NCBI GenBank assembly: GCA_030745885.1
Contig: JASLNR010000048.1
Span: 3,187 to 67,186 of the forward strand
DNA length: 64,000 nt
Origin: Candidatus Thalassarchaeaceae archaeon
GTDB lineage: Archaea; Thermoplasmatota; Poseidoniia; Poseidoniales; Thalassarchaeaceae
Reading direction: 5' to 3'
In this document: one piece after another, positions 8,185-16,233 of the stretch
How positions within the stretch are numbered: position 1 is the stretch's first letter
Layout: every line of letters starts with the position of its first letter
Notes under the pieces: generated by a model
Told to the model about the DNA's origin: nothing
The model's database searches: none
The model's input: only the letters and a program-made list of their open reading frames with translations
Made by a program: the position numbers and the translations under genes

Positions 8185-8619
8185 TCACCCCTCTAAGAAT
8201 CTCTCAACGCGCTTACGTTGAATCAGCCTGAGGCTTGGTATTACTGTGCTCAAAGACGCGTGTATTGAATCGGCGATGGGATCCGGATCGTCCCCACCAC
8301 AGGTGAAGACGTCAATTGCTAGTAGCCCCCTTTCCGAGTAACAGTGCGCGCTGACATGACTCTCGTCAACCAGGACGACAGCGGCGAAGCCGGGCGGGCT
8401 GACTCCTCCGTCAAAGTCCTCGACATGAGAGTGGACCTCCCTAACCCCCGCCTCATGCACGCTCTTTCTCAAGACTTGGAGCGTCCAAGCACCGTCATCT
8501 TCCACTGGAGGCGAGTAGTCAACGTAGTCCAAGAGGACATGCGCGCCCGGCGACTCGGTCCCACCCATACAGGGACTGTCCCATTGAACTGATTTCAAAG
8601 TCACTCTTCGATTAGCCAA
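8185..8619 (-). CDS. speD: S-adenosylmethionine decarboxylase proenzyme (SpeD-like)
   Basis: AdoMet decarboxylase supplies the aminopropyl donor for spermidine synthesis and uses a pyruvoyl cofactor made by self-cleavage. In this 144-residue protein the cleavage motif is DESHVSAHCY: E86-S87 is the predicted scissile bond. H92 and C107 (in DVFTCG) stand at the spacing (+5 and +20 from the serine) seen in bacterial-type SpeD. The match of all three is the main evidence. It overlaps the aminotransferase end by 19 nt and lies 4 nt from deoxyhypusine synthase. Some SpeD homologues have become arginine or ornithine decarboxylases, so substrate identity remains an inference. No spermidine synthase is in the window. 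Confidence 0.88.
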   Translation of the reverse strand: MANRRVTLKSVQWDSPCMGGTESPGAHVLLDYVDYSPPVEDDGAWTLQVLRKSVHEAGVREVHSHVEDFDGGVSPPGFAAVVLVDESHVSAHCYSERGLLAIDVFTCGGDDPDPIADSIHASLSTVIPSLRLIQRKRVERFLEG

Positions 8620-9737
8620 GCCCCGAGGCGTCGCAATCCCTCGCGTATCGCTTCCTCGTCGGTGGCGTAGGAGACTCGAATGAAACCCTCTCCCCCAGCG
8701 ATTAGCGAGGCGGGGATCAACTGAACCCCGGCCTCTAGGGCCCCATCAGCGAATTCGATATCGCTCATCCCCGTTCCAGTGACCTCTGCGAAGATGTAGA
8801 AGGCACCTTCTGGCTCGGGTACTCTCAATCCGGGGAGCGAAGACAGCCCCTCACGCATCAAGTCACGACGCTTCAGGTATTCTCGATTGAAAGCCTCCAC
8901 AGACTCATCGCACCCCATTGCCACTCTAGCGGCCTCCATCAAGAAGGTCGGGACATGCGAGGCAGAGTTAGCCTGGCTCTTGACAGCGGCCTTGACGACC
9001 TCGGGCGGGCCAGTGAGGAAACCAAGCCTCATTCCAGTCATCGCCCATGACTTCGACCACCCATTAACGACAATTGTGCGCTCCTTACCCCCGGGGAGGG
9101 TTGCCGGGGAGATATGAGGCCAGTCTGCCCAGACCATACGAGCGTAAATCTCGTCTGAGACTATCCACAAGTCATGTTCTATTGCTATGTCGAGTATCGA
9201 CTGGATTTCCTCTGGAGTGAAAACGGCCCCGGTGGGGTTGCAGGGCGAATTGATTAGAATCATCCTTGTCTTGTCCGTAACAGCCGCCCTAATGGCTTCG
9301 ATATCTGGGTGGAAGTTGTCGGAATTCACGCGCACGTGGACAGGGACGGCTCCGATGAACTCGAGCATGGGTTCGTAAGATGCCCATGATGGGGCAAGGA
9401 GGATGGCTTCGTCACCCGGCATCGTAGTGATTAGGAATGAGTATAGGACTGCCTGTTTCGCACCCGGCGTAACAACGATATCTTCGGCAGATGCCCCGAT
9501 GTCGTGGTGCCTTAGGAGATAGTCGGCAACTGCTTGGCAGAGTTCTATCGTTCCCGCCCCACGCGTATACTTAGTCCGACCTTCCTGAAGACTCTTGATT
9601 GCAGCTTCGATGACCTCTTCCGGTGTGTCGAAATCGGGTTCACCAACCGTCCATCTTACAACACCAGGACCAGGTGGTTGGAGATAGGGTGCGAACCCCA
9701 CCCCTAATCCTTCGTAGCGAGAGGAGAGACGGGGCAT
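8601..9737 (-). CDS. PLP-dependent class I/II aminotransferase (AspC-like)
   Basis: A fold-type I aminotransferase of 378 residues. Visible landmarks are VGEPDFDTPEEVI near the N terminus, the substrate/PLP region SPCNPTGAVFT (Asn about 167), SDEIYA (Asp about 195), the PLP lysine K229 in NGWSKSWAMTGMRLGF, and the C-terminal Arg in EGFIRVSYAT. These are typical of aspartate/aromatic aminotransferases of subgroup I-gamma. Which amino acid is used cannot be told from sequence alone. It is the first gene of the run with speD and deoxyhypusine synthase, overlapping speD by 19 nt, but a direct metabolic tie to polyamines is only a guess. Confidence 0.92.
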   Translation of the reverse strand: MPRLSSRYEGLGVGFAPYLQPPGPGVVRWTVGEPDFDTPEEVIEAAIKSLQEGRTKYTRGAGTIELCQAVADYLLRHHDIGASAEDIVVTPGAKQAVLYSFLITTMPGDEAILLAPSWASYEPMLEFIGAVPVHVRVNSDNFHPDIEAIRAAVTDKTRMILINSPCNPTGAVFTPEEIQSILDIAIEHDLWIVSDEIYARMVWADWPHISPATLPGGKERTIVVNGWSKSWAMTGMRLGFLTGPPEVVKAAVKSQANSASHVPTFLMEAARVAMGCDESVEAFNREYLKRRDLMREGLSSLPGLRVPEPEGAFYIFAEVTGTGMSDIEFADGALEAGVQLIPASLIAGGEGFIRVSYATDEEAIREGLRRLGAWLIEE

Positions 9738-9822
9738 GAAAAGTACGGGACAGATGTACTCAATGAAGGTATGCAGGGTACTCGGAGAGTTTCAAGAGAG
9801 AGAGGAGGGTCGGTAGGACACA

Positions 9823-9896
9823 GCACGAGTGGCAGAGCAGCTATGCAATGGACTGCAGATCCATGTACCCGGGTGCAAATCCCGGCTCGTGCTCCA
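9823..9896 (+). tRNA. tRNA-Cys (GCA)
   Basis: A complete cloverleaf is visible. The acceptor stem GCACGAG (9823-9829) pairs perfectly with CTCGTGC (9886-9892). The anticodon stem ATGGA/TCCAT encloses the loop CTGCAGA with anticodon GCA (9855-9857). The T stem CCGGG/CCCGG encloses a 7-nt loop. The discriminator is T9893, as expected for tRNA-Cys, and CCA (9894-9896) is encoded. No intron interrupts the anticodon loop. It lies between two minus-strand genes and is transcribed on the plus strand. Confidence 0.95.
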
Positions 9897-9916
9897 ATCT
9901 CCTCCCTCTGCGCGGG

Positions 9917-10867
9917 CTAGAAGGGAAGAATCTCTGGGTCAACGTTTCCTCCAGAAAGTATGATTCCAACCCTGTCAATTCCTTCGAGCTCCTTGAACTT
10001 GGGCTTTAGCACGGCGGCAAGGCAGGTCGCTCCACTAGGTTCTATCACCATTCCCAAGTAATCATGCAGCAGACTCATGGCTTGCAGAACCTCCTCGTCG
10101 CTAACAGTAACGATTTCCTCGAGATGATCCCTTAGGATGGGCCAAGTAGATTCACCAAGGCTGGTCAGGAGGCCATCGCAAATAGTGTCAGGGCTGGTCT
10201 GTGGAATTAGTTCTCCTGCTGCCAGCGAGCGCGCGGCATCATCGGCACCGATTGGCTCAGCACCGAAAATCAGTGCATTCGGAGCAAGCCCTCTGGTTGC
10301 GATGGAAGTGCCAGAGAGCAGCCCACCCCCCCCAATTGGTGCCATCACAGCATCCAGTTCCCCAACTTCTTGGATCAACTCAAGGGCCGCTGTCCCCTGA
10401 CCCGCAATTACGTAAGGATTTTCAAACGGATGGATAAAGGTCGCGCCAGTCCTTTCCAATATCGACTCGGCCGTCTCGATCCTTGCTTCGAGCGTGGGCT
10501 CGCAGAATGTTATCTCTGCACCGTGGCTGACTACCCCTTGCACCTTAATTCTCGGGGCGTTGTCCGGCATCACGATGTACGCCGAAACACCCAGTCGCTT
10601 TGCTGCTAGAGCTACTGCTTGAGCGTGATTTCCACTGCTGTGCGTGCAGACGCCCATCTCAGCGGCGTCTCCTAGGAGATCTACTGCATTGCTCGCTCCT
10701 CGAAACTTGAATGCACCCACGTGCTGCAGATTCTCACATTTCATGAGTACCTCGCGGTCTGCGAGCCTATTGAGATCGGGCGAACTTAGTACTGGAGTCC
10801 TAATGACAACGCCCTCGAGTCTTGCTGCAGCGTCCTCGACATCGCCGAAAGACACCGCGTACTGCAT
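9917..10867 (-). CDS. Threonine/serine dehydratase family enzyme
   Basis: A PLP fold-type II enzyme of 316 residues, similar to catabolic threonine ammonia-lyase and serine racemase, without the C-terminal ACT regulatory domain of biosynthetic IlvA. Landmarks are IRTPVLSS, the PLP lysine K54 in GAFKFRGA, SSGNHAQAVALAAK, and the Gly-rich phosphate loop APIGGGGLLSG. Likely reaction: threonine to 2-oxobutyrate, or serine deamination/racemisation. The ATG at 10867 is chosen because the family begins there and GGAGG stands about 12 nt upstream; a long in-frame extension to 11290 is antisense to another gene and has no similarity. The stop lies 20 nt past the tRNA-Cys. Confidence 0.9.
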   Translation of the reverse strand: MQYAVSFGDVEDAAARLEGVVIRTPVLSSPDLNRLADREVLMKCENLQHVGAFKFRGASNAVDLLGDAAEMGVCTHSSGNHAQAVALAAKRLGVSAYIVMPDNAPRIKVQGVVSHGAEITFCEPTLEARIETAESILERTGATFIHPFENPYVIAGQGTAALELIQEVGELDAVMAPIGGGGLLSGTSIATRGLAPNALIFGAEPIGADDAARSLAAGELIPQTSPDTICDGLLTSLGESTWPILRDHLEEIVTVSDEEVLQAMSLLHDYLGMVIEPSGATCLAAVLKPKFKELEGIDRVGIILSGGNVDPEILPF

Positions 10868-10946
10868 TGCACTACCAAGCCTCCGAGGAAATGGACCCTC
10901 ATCATTTCTGCGGCGTGTTGAAGCACCACCGCCCTCTCGACAATCC

Positions 10947-11357
10947 GTGTCTGAGGGGGTTGAGCCCGAATGGAGAATCCGCGCTGCAATCGCTGCAATA
11001 CTTATTCTTGACTCTGTGGCTGGAGTAGCCCCCGGGGGTCCGTGGGACGATTCGGGATTCTCTAGGGGCGTGATTGGACTAGGGGGGCTGTCGCTCGCAT
11101 ACATCGCTTGGTACCGAGCGACCTTCAAGCGAAAGGGACTGATCCCATGGCTGGACCAATGGGAGGATCCAGAGAAGACGGCAAAGGTCGAGATGATGGT
11201 AGCAGCCCTCGTTCTGGCCATCGCATGGGCGGCAGGAAACCCGCTGCAGCCCCACCTCCCAGAACCAACTGGCTTGCTACTGACTCTCATCGGGCTTCTG
11301 ATTGCCCTCCAGTCGGCCTATGTCTTGCTCAGCATTGGCCCTCTCAGGGAGGAATAA
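10947..11357 (+). CDS. Small membrane protein of unknown function
   Basis: A small protein of 136 residues starting at GTG 10947, with about four predicted hydrophobic helices: AAIAAILILDSVAGVA, FSRGVIGLGGLSLAYIA, MMVAALVLAIAWAAG and LLLTLIGLLIALQSAYVLL. A basic loop (YRATFKRKG) lies between the second and third. The open frame runs further upstream, but that part is antisense to the dehydratase gene and is poor in hydrophobic pattern, so the internal GTG that leaves an 80-nt divergent promoter region is preferred. No family is recognised. It ends 2 nt before the convergent rnhA stop. Confidence 0.65.
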   Translation: MSEGVEPEWRIRAAIAAILILDSVAGVAPGGPWDDSGFSRGVIGLGGLSLAYIAWYRATFKRKGLIPWLDQWEDPEKTAKVEMMVAALVLAIAWAAGNPLQPHLPEPTGLLLTLIGLLIALQSAYVLLSIGPLREE

Positions 11358-11359
11358 TA

Positions 11360-11905
11360 CTATCTCAAACCAGGTTTCCAGAATTGTAGTGGCAGAGCCA
11401 CCTCCCTCTGCATTGCACGGAAGGCCAAATGATCCGCCCTCTCGTTCCAGCGATGTCCCCTGTGCGCGGCAATGTGCTCTCCGCACAACTCCATGTGCAG
11501 CGACACTTCGTGCCACAGAATCTGCACCCTCTTGGCGAGCTCGCGGTTAGCCTTCGCCCTCCAGATTCCGGACGAGATGTTGAGAGCGTACTCAGAGTCA
11601 CCGCGTATCGTCGCTGCAACCACTCCTTCTTGAGTGAGCAACCACCTAAGTGCATGAGCAATTGCTGAGAGCTCGGCGGTGTTGTTAGAACCAACCTCAG
11701 CACCGAGAAAACCACCCGCTACAGGATTGGTGACTACCTCTCCATACATTTCATCGAAGAGATTTCCCTTTCCATTGCCAGCGCCGCTGTCTCCTTCTAT
11801 GACGCAGAAACCCCACCCCGCCTCAGTTGCCGCGGTTACATTTCGATTCTCCGAACAGGAGCCATCCACGTAGATGTGAAGCTTTCGTGACTGGTGCATT
11901 CTCAT
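11360..11905 (-). CDS. rnhA: Ribonuclease HI
   Basis: RNase H type 1 cleaves the RNA strand of RNA-DNA hybrids, for example at R-loops and primers. The 181-residue protein begins LHIYVDGSC (catalytic D14), has NNTAEL (E78), RGDSEYALN (D103) and the C-terminal HRWNERADHLA (D158), which supplies the fourth carboxylate. A lengthened loop after the first strands (residues about 17-70) is larger than in E. coli RNase HI. Its ATG overlaps the gcvH stop, so the two are translationally coupled. Type 1 enzymes are less common than type 2 in archaea. Confidence 0.92.
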   Translation of the reverse strand: MRMHQSRKLHIYVDGSCSENRNVTAATEAGWGFCVIEGDSGAGNGKGNLFDEMYGEVVTNPVAGGFLGAEVGSNNTAELSAIAHALRWLLTQEGVVAATIRGDSEYALNISSGIWRAKANRELAKRVQILWHEVSLHMELCGEHIAAHRGHRWNERADHLAFRAMQREVALPLQFWKPGLR

Positions 11906-12285
11906 TCTCCAATCAATGCAGTATAACCTGCCGCATCGAGGAGTCCGTCTAATTCAGCGCCCTGAGATACAGCTATTCTGCAAATCCAACCCTCTCCATA
12001 CGGGTCTTCGTTAATCTTCTCAGGGCAATCCTCAAGATTCTCATTCACGGCAACCACCTTTCCGGATACCGGGGCATGGATTGAGCTAACTGACTTGACT
12101 GACTCCAGGCTAGCGAAGCCTTCCATGGCCGAGGGCTCGGTACCGACTTCAGGTAATTCCACCCAGACCACTGCAGTTAGCATTTCTTGGGCAAAGTCGG
12201 TGATTCCGACTACCACTTCATCTCCATCCCTCCGTATCCATTCATGTTCCTCAGTGTAACTGAGATCTTTCGGTATCACTCCCAT
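11902..12285 (-). CDS. gcvH: Glycine cleavage system H protein
   Basis: GcvH is the lipoyl-carrying shuttle of the glycine cleavage system and can also serve lipoate metabolism. The 127-residue form starting at ATG 12285 has the N terminus DLSYTEEHEWIR, the lipoylation site LESVKSVSSIHAP (K64) and the C-terminal PYGEGWICRI. A purine-rich GGAGCGGGGG precedes that ATG; an upstream in-frame ATG at 12327 adds 14 residues unlike the family. The other glycine cleavage genes (gcvP, gcvT) are not in the window. The gene is coupled to rnhA by a 4-nt overlap. Confidence 0.93.
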   Translation of the reverse strand: MGVIPKDLSYTEEHEWIRRDGDEVVVGITDFAQEMLTAVVWVELPEVGTEPSAMEGFASLESVKSVSSIHAPVSGKVVAVNENLEDCPEKINEDPYGEGWICRIAVSQGAELDGLLDAAGYTALIGE

Positions 12286-12338
12286 AACCCCCGCTCCGCC
12301 TTCCGGCGAAGGCTGAACGCGGGTCAAGGTTTCGCCCC

Positions 12339-12719
12339 CTACTCCTCTTCACCGTGCTTCGATTCCAGATGTTCCATCTCCATCCTAGCCCAGCCCGAGC
12401 CCAGATTAGCGATACTCGCCTCCTCCATCTCCTCCTCGAGGCGATGGCGCATGACCCCCTCCTCTTCCCGGCTGAACCACTTGTCAAGCGGTAAAGAGCC
12501 GTGTGGCCAGTCCTTGGCGACACTTAGCAACAGTGCAAATGCAGCAGTGACGATAGCTAGAACAGCCACAATCAATGCTAGTCCTCCTACCATAATCGTA
12601 TCACCTTCAATTCCAGAGGCCATTAGCCGACCGTCCAGCATCGCCAGCGAGGTAATTAGGAATAGACCGAGTGAGATGCCAACCAACAACCTCCCGAGCC
12701 GTTCGCCTGAGGATTCCAC
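12339..12719 (-). CDS. Two-helix membrane protein of unknown function
   Basis: A 126-residue membrane protein with two hydrophobic helices, LLVGISLGLFLITSLAML and GGLALIVAVLAIVTAAFALLLSVA, and an acidic C-terminal tail rich in Glu and Met (RLEEEMEEAS and beyond), probably cytoplasmic and helical. No family was recognised. It sits between THEP1 and gcvH in a minus-strand run with short gaps (46 and 53 nt), so co-transcription is likely. Confidence 0.7.
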   Translation of the reverse strand: MESSGERLGRLLVGISLGLFLITSLAMLDGRLMASGIEGDTIMVGGLALIVAVLAIVTAAFALLLSVAKDWPHGSLPLDKWFSREEEGVMRHRLEEEMEEASIANLGSGWARMEMEHLESKHGEEE

Positions 12720-12765
12720 GTTACCCTGTCGGGTATCTCTCGCATCAAGTTGACCGAGTAGGGAG

Positions 12766-13347
12766 TCATCCCAATTCTTGAATCAGTTTGTGGATTTTGT
12801 ATGGAAGGAGGGATCTGTTCACTGGAGTAACTTCGAGGATCCTCGCATCGTCCCTCCTTCTAATGTCCTGCAGAAGGGGGTGGCGACTCTTCTTGTGAAG
12901 TGTCAGCAAGGTCGGAAGGTCGCTTTTCAGTGCCATTCTAACCGCGTTCACGAAGCCCTCACTCTCGACAGTGAATTTTCCGACCTCGTCAATAATCATG
13001 ATTTCGCAATTTCCAATACTGTCGAGCAAGGCCGGGACGCCGACTCGATCGATTTCACTAGGGTCGATTCCGAATCCTAGAATTCGGTTTCTGGAGTCAA
13101 TATTCCTGTGTGCCATCACCCCCTTCTCACCTGTTAGGATGTTGACGCAAGCATACCCCACCCTCTCTCCGTCCTCTATGACGGCCTCGCACCTCATTCC
13201 TCCGATGACGTGCTCAGGGGACATCCCACCACGCAATCGGCGGTACTCTCCTCCATCCTCTGAAATCATATCGATGACCTTTTGCAGAACCGCCGACTTG
13301 CCAGATCTGGGTAGGCCCGTGATGCCAATCTTCGGATTTATCCCCAT
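12766..13347 (-). CDS. THEP1-family nucleoside-triphosphatase
   Basis: Members of the THEP1 family are RecA-like NTPases of broad nucleotide specificity whose cell role is unclear. The 193-residue product has a Walker A GLPRSGKS at residues 11-18, a conserved MRCEAVIEDGERVGYACVNI block, and a Walker B MIIDEVGKFTVES around residue 118. The size matches the family. Its start is preceded by GAGGAGAG and farther up by an AT-rich TTAATAT, read on the minus strand, that may be the TATA box of the THEP1-membrane protein-gcvH-rnhA run. Confidence 0.9.
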   Translation of the reverse strand: MGINPKIGITGLPRSGKSAVLQKVIDMISEDGGEYRRLRGGMSPEHVIGGMRCEAVIEDGERVGYACVNILTGEKGVMAHRNIDSRNRILGFGIDPSEIDRVGVPALLDSIGNCEIMIIDEVGKFTVESEGFVNAVRMALKSDLPTLLTLHKKSRHPLLQDIRRRDDARILEVTPVNRSLLPYKIHKLIQELG

Positions 13348-13477
13348 TATGCTCTCCTCTGAATGCTCTCTCCCGCAACAGGAACGTCAAGCGTATGCGA
13401 AGCACCGATATTAATTCATTTGGTTTAGAAGGGCAGATATTTCCGGAACGAGGAAACAAAAGTCCGAAGTGGGTAAA

Positions 13478-15499
13478 TCAGATTTCACTATTGTTTCCAA
13501 ATAGTGAAATCGGTTTCGCACTCTCAAGCGGTGGGAATGGAAGCATCTCGATTTCATAGTTGTTGACATTATTGTTAGCCGCCCATGCTTTGGACCAGAG
13601 ATTCAACTCCTCGGAGTTGAGATACGATGCGAGGACCGCCAAACCCTTCTCAAGCCCTCCAAACTCAGCAACCAGCCTTCCGACGACTTGGTTTGGTAGA
13701 TCGAGGAAGCTCACAGAGTTTCCGAGTACGCATCCGGAAGGAATGACTGCCCAGAGTAGACGCCTCTCCATTTGGGGGCCGGCCATCGCTTGGCAGGCGA
13801 TTCTCGACGGTCCCAGCATGTCCGAGGGACCATTCCACAGGGCTTGGCTCCATCGGACGCCCTCCGGGACATCCGAATCGAAGGCAGGGTGTCGAAGCCT
13901 CACTTCTCCATCAATAATCTCAATGTGCGCACCTCGGATGAGGGGGGACCCGCTCGGCTCGGCACCCCAATCAGAAATTTGTTTTGACCAGCTTCCACTA
14001 TCTACCTCCCCCACTCTCACGCGTATGGCCTTGCCATTGGGATTCAGCCACGTGCCCTCCTCGATAAGGCGTGGTTGATCAGCCAAGGTACCGATAGCTT
14101 CCAGCGTATTGCTCCGTTCCAGAGACGATCTGGGCATTTTCGGCACGGCCCATGAGGTATCGGTCCATATTGACCAAGGACCACGCTCCAGTTCAAGGAA
14201 GGGCGCACCTTTGTCAAGGCCCTTTCGGGCGGAAATGTCCCCCGAACGAAGCGGACCAAAACTCGTGAGGACCTCAGTTGTACCAGCGACGGTAATTCCC
14301 AGCACGGAGACTCCCTGTGCTCCAACGAGTGGGAGTTGTTGATTTTCATGGAATGACCACACGCTATCCCACTCGTTCTGCGAGACTATCACTTTTCTCA
14401 GTGGAGCACTACTCTTCTCTCGAAGGACAGATTCAGGAACAATCATTCTGACCCTCCCTCCCCTTTGGCTCAGTTGTAGAGCTCGCTCGATGTACAGCCT
14501 GTAGAGGTTGACATTGCCCTTGATTGCGGAGAAGCGAGGTCTACCGTCAGGACCTTTGATCTGACGGAGTTCCTTGGACAAGTTTTTGCGCAGCCGGCTG
14601 CCTTCGGGATGACCTCGAAACCTGTCTTTAATCCTCAGCCATGGAGGCCTTGAAACTAGTAGTCTCGGACTTTCGTTCCACGGCCACTCGCCCCGTAAGG
14701 AATCAGCGCATCGAACATTGCTCTCGATAATGAGATTGGCCTCATATCTACCTATGAGTGACTCGCTCCCCTCGCCTTCGAGATCAACCAGTCTCCGGCG
14801 TGCGAGGACAATGAGGAGCCGCTTGCGAGCGCTCTCCACGGCGATTTCTGATACATCCGCCAATTGTAATCCTTCCAGAAGCCTGAGTGTGTCCTCCTTC
14901 CGTTCCCGGGCACCCATCCCCCTACACCTATCTGCATGCATCCTAATGATGCGATCGGCGAACAGGCCTGCACCCACAGAGGGGTCAGCGAAAGGAAGAG
15001 GGATTCCGGACAGGGTCCGTGACTCGTCAGCTTCTTGATCGCCATCACCATCGAATGATTGCCCTATGATGTTTTCATTAAACTGTTCAGCAAAGATTCT
15101 GAAGCTTGGTGGCAGTGCAGTGAGCGACAGCGTCGCCGGCGGCTCTTTCTTTCTGTTCCTGCCATGATGCAACTCGTCGCATAGTATGGCATCCACAAAC
15201 CTCACTGGCGTAGCATAGACGCCACGAGGTGAGCGACCGTCACTCTCTGCCTCGTGTCTGGCGAGAAGGTGATCAAGTACGGAACCAGGATCGCTCAACA
15301 ACCCCGCTGGTAAAGTGGGCCATCCCTTAGGAAGCGTAGCGGCAATGGGTTGGTTCTGCTTGGTCGCTAGAAGCCATGCGTCTAGCCAGCCTCCGATTTG
15401 CTCGACCCTTTCAGGGCATTTGTGATCGAGCCTTGCATACCAGCCCGAAGTCTCGCTCGCCATTGTATGCACACCGCCCAAAACCTCATCTATTTTCAA
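13478..15499 (-). CDS. N6-methyltransferase-like protein with altered motif IV
   Basis: The 673-residue protein has the plan of a type IIG/Eco57I-like DNA adenine methyltransferase: motif X-like GVYATPVRFVDAIL (about 93-106), the SAM-binding motif I FADPSVGAGLF (about 170-180), and the motif IV position in LLVSRPPWLRIK (281-291). Normal N6-methyltransferases carry (N/D/S)PP(Y/F/W); here the first residue is Arg (R284, codon AGG at 14648-14650), which should stop adenine methylation. The C-terminal half looks like a target-recognition region with NNNVNNYEIEMLPFPP, close to the end motif of such enzymes (KINSYEIKKLP type). No endonuclease motif was found. A coiled-coil gene lies just upstream (27 nt). 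Confidence 0.75.
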   Translation of the reverse strand: MKIDEVLGGVHTMASETSGWYARLDHKCPERVEQIGGWLDAWLLATKQNQPIAATLPKGWPTLPAGLLSDPGSVLDHLLARHEAESDGRSPRGVYATPVRFVDAILCDELHHGRNRKKEPPATLSLTALPPSFRIFAEQFNENIIGQSFDGDGDQEADESRTLSGIPLPFADPSVGAGLFADRIIRMHADRCRGMGARERKEDTLRLLEGLQLADVSEIAVESARKRLLIVLARRRLVDLEGEGSESLIGRYEANLIIESNVRCADSLRGEWPWNESPRLLVSRPPWLRIKDRFRGHPEGSRLRKNLSKELRQIKGPDGRPRFSAIKGNVNLYRLYIERALQLSQRGGRVRMIVPESVLREKSSAPLRKVIVSQNEWDSVWSFHENQQLPLVGAQGVSVLGITVAGTTEVLTSFGPLRSGDISARKGLDKGAPFLELERGPWSIWTDTSWAVPKMPRSSLERSNTLEAIGTLADQPRLIEEGTWLNPNGKAIRVRVGEVDSGSWSKQISDWGAEPSGSPLIRGAHIEIIDGEVRLRHPAFDSDVPEGVRWSQALWNGPSDMLGPSRIACQAMAGPQMERRLLWAVIPSGCVLGNSVSFLDLPNQVVGRLVAEFGGLEKGLAVLASYLNSEELNLWSKAWAANNNVNNYEIEMLPFPPLESAKPISLFGNNSEI
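13481..13511 (-). terminator. Perfect 11-bp inverted repeat at the end of the methyltransferase-like gene
   Basis: GATTTCACTAT (13481-13491) and ATAGTGAAATC (13501-13511) form a perfect 11-bp stem with a 9-nt loop. It covers the last ten codons of the methyltransferase-like gene and ends against its stop codon. It may be a transcription-end or mRNA-stability hairpin, or a protein-binding palindrome. Confidence 0.45.
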
Positions 15500-15526
15500 A
15501 GGTTGTATGAGAGCAGTGGTTGTGGG

Positions 15527-16135
15527 TCAGCCATCAATCCCGAAGACATCTTGGTCTAACTCGATTACCTCTTTTCTCTGCAGCAGCCATGCCAAAGCCT
15601 CGTCAATCTCGTCAACCCTGATGCCCAAAGGTTCCAGAGCATCACTGATTTTGTCGAAATGCACTCCGGTGTTGATCGCATGGGCCTCTTCGATAGTACT
15701 CATGATGTGCTCTGAGATGATAGTTAGTAGGGGGTCGTCCTCAGTACCCAGAGCACCTAGATCGACCAGTGGGGCGGCCTCTTCCGAATCTTGGCTCTTT
15801 TCACCCTTATCACAGGTTGACGGTTCATACACATCAAACAGGTTTCTTTGATGCGGATCCTTCCAAGAGTCCTCTTGTACAGCCTCTCGCTTCCTCTTCA
15901 ATTTCTTCACAAGAGCCTCTATTCTGTGAAGTCGTTGTTCGAGCCTGAGACGTTCCCTTCCTAAGTGAGCCTCGACTAATTCAAGCTCTTCCGTTGCCCT
16001 CTCGTTAAGCCACTTGGACAGATCCCATTGGGGATCGAGTCGCAGCATCGCCTCCCAAAGTCGCGCAACGGAATCTGGAAGTGTCCTGACGTCAATTCTG
16101 GATCCCTTCTTTCCTCCCCCAGGGGCACGTTCCAT
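15527..16135 (-). CDS. Coiled-coil protein paired with methyltransferase-like gene
   Basis: A 202-residue soluble protein. Residues about 45-95 form a highly charged coiled coil (ATEELELVEAHLGRERLRLEQRL and the following Lys/Arg-rich run). An acidic linker follows, and the C-terminal 70 residues look like a winged-helix-type domain ending in ALAWLLQRKEVIELDQDVFGI, a pattern seen in small DNA-binding wings. No family was recognised. The 27-nt gap and shared strand argue that it is co-expressed with the methyltransferase-like protein, and it may be its subunit. It is divergent from the dehydrogenase gene across 98 nt. Confidence 0.65.
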   Translation of the reverse strand: MERAPGGGKKGSRIDVRTLPDSVARLWEAMLRLDPQWDLSKWLNERATEELELVEAHLGRERLRLEQRLHRIEALVKKLKRKREAVQEDSWKDPHQRNLFDVYEPSTCDKGEKSQDSEEAAPLVDLGALGTEDDPLLTIISEHIMSTIEEAHAINTGVHFDKISDALEPLGIRVDEIDEALAWLLQRKEVIELDQDVFGIDG

Positions 16136-16233
16136 GTACAGAGACAGCCTCTCGACCGTCTATGAATTATCGCACGCCGATTCCTGATTTCTCATGGGTC
16201 GTATTGATGAATGAAAAGCAGGTGCCCTGACCG

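Noticed and set aside
10868..11290. Upstream extension of the dehydratase frame
   Set aside because: Antisense to the plus-strand membrane protein; family similarity starts at the ATG at 10867.
13478..16135. Complete restriction-modification system
   Set aside because: No nuclease motif or endonuclease gene is visible and the methylase catalytic motif is altered.
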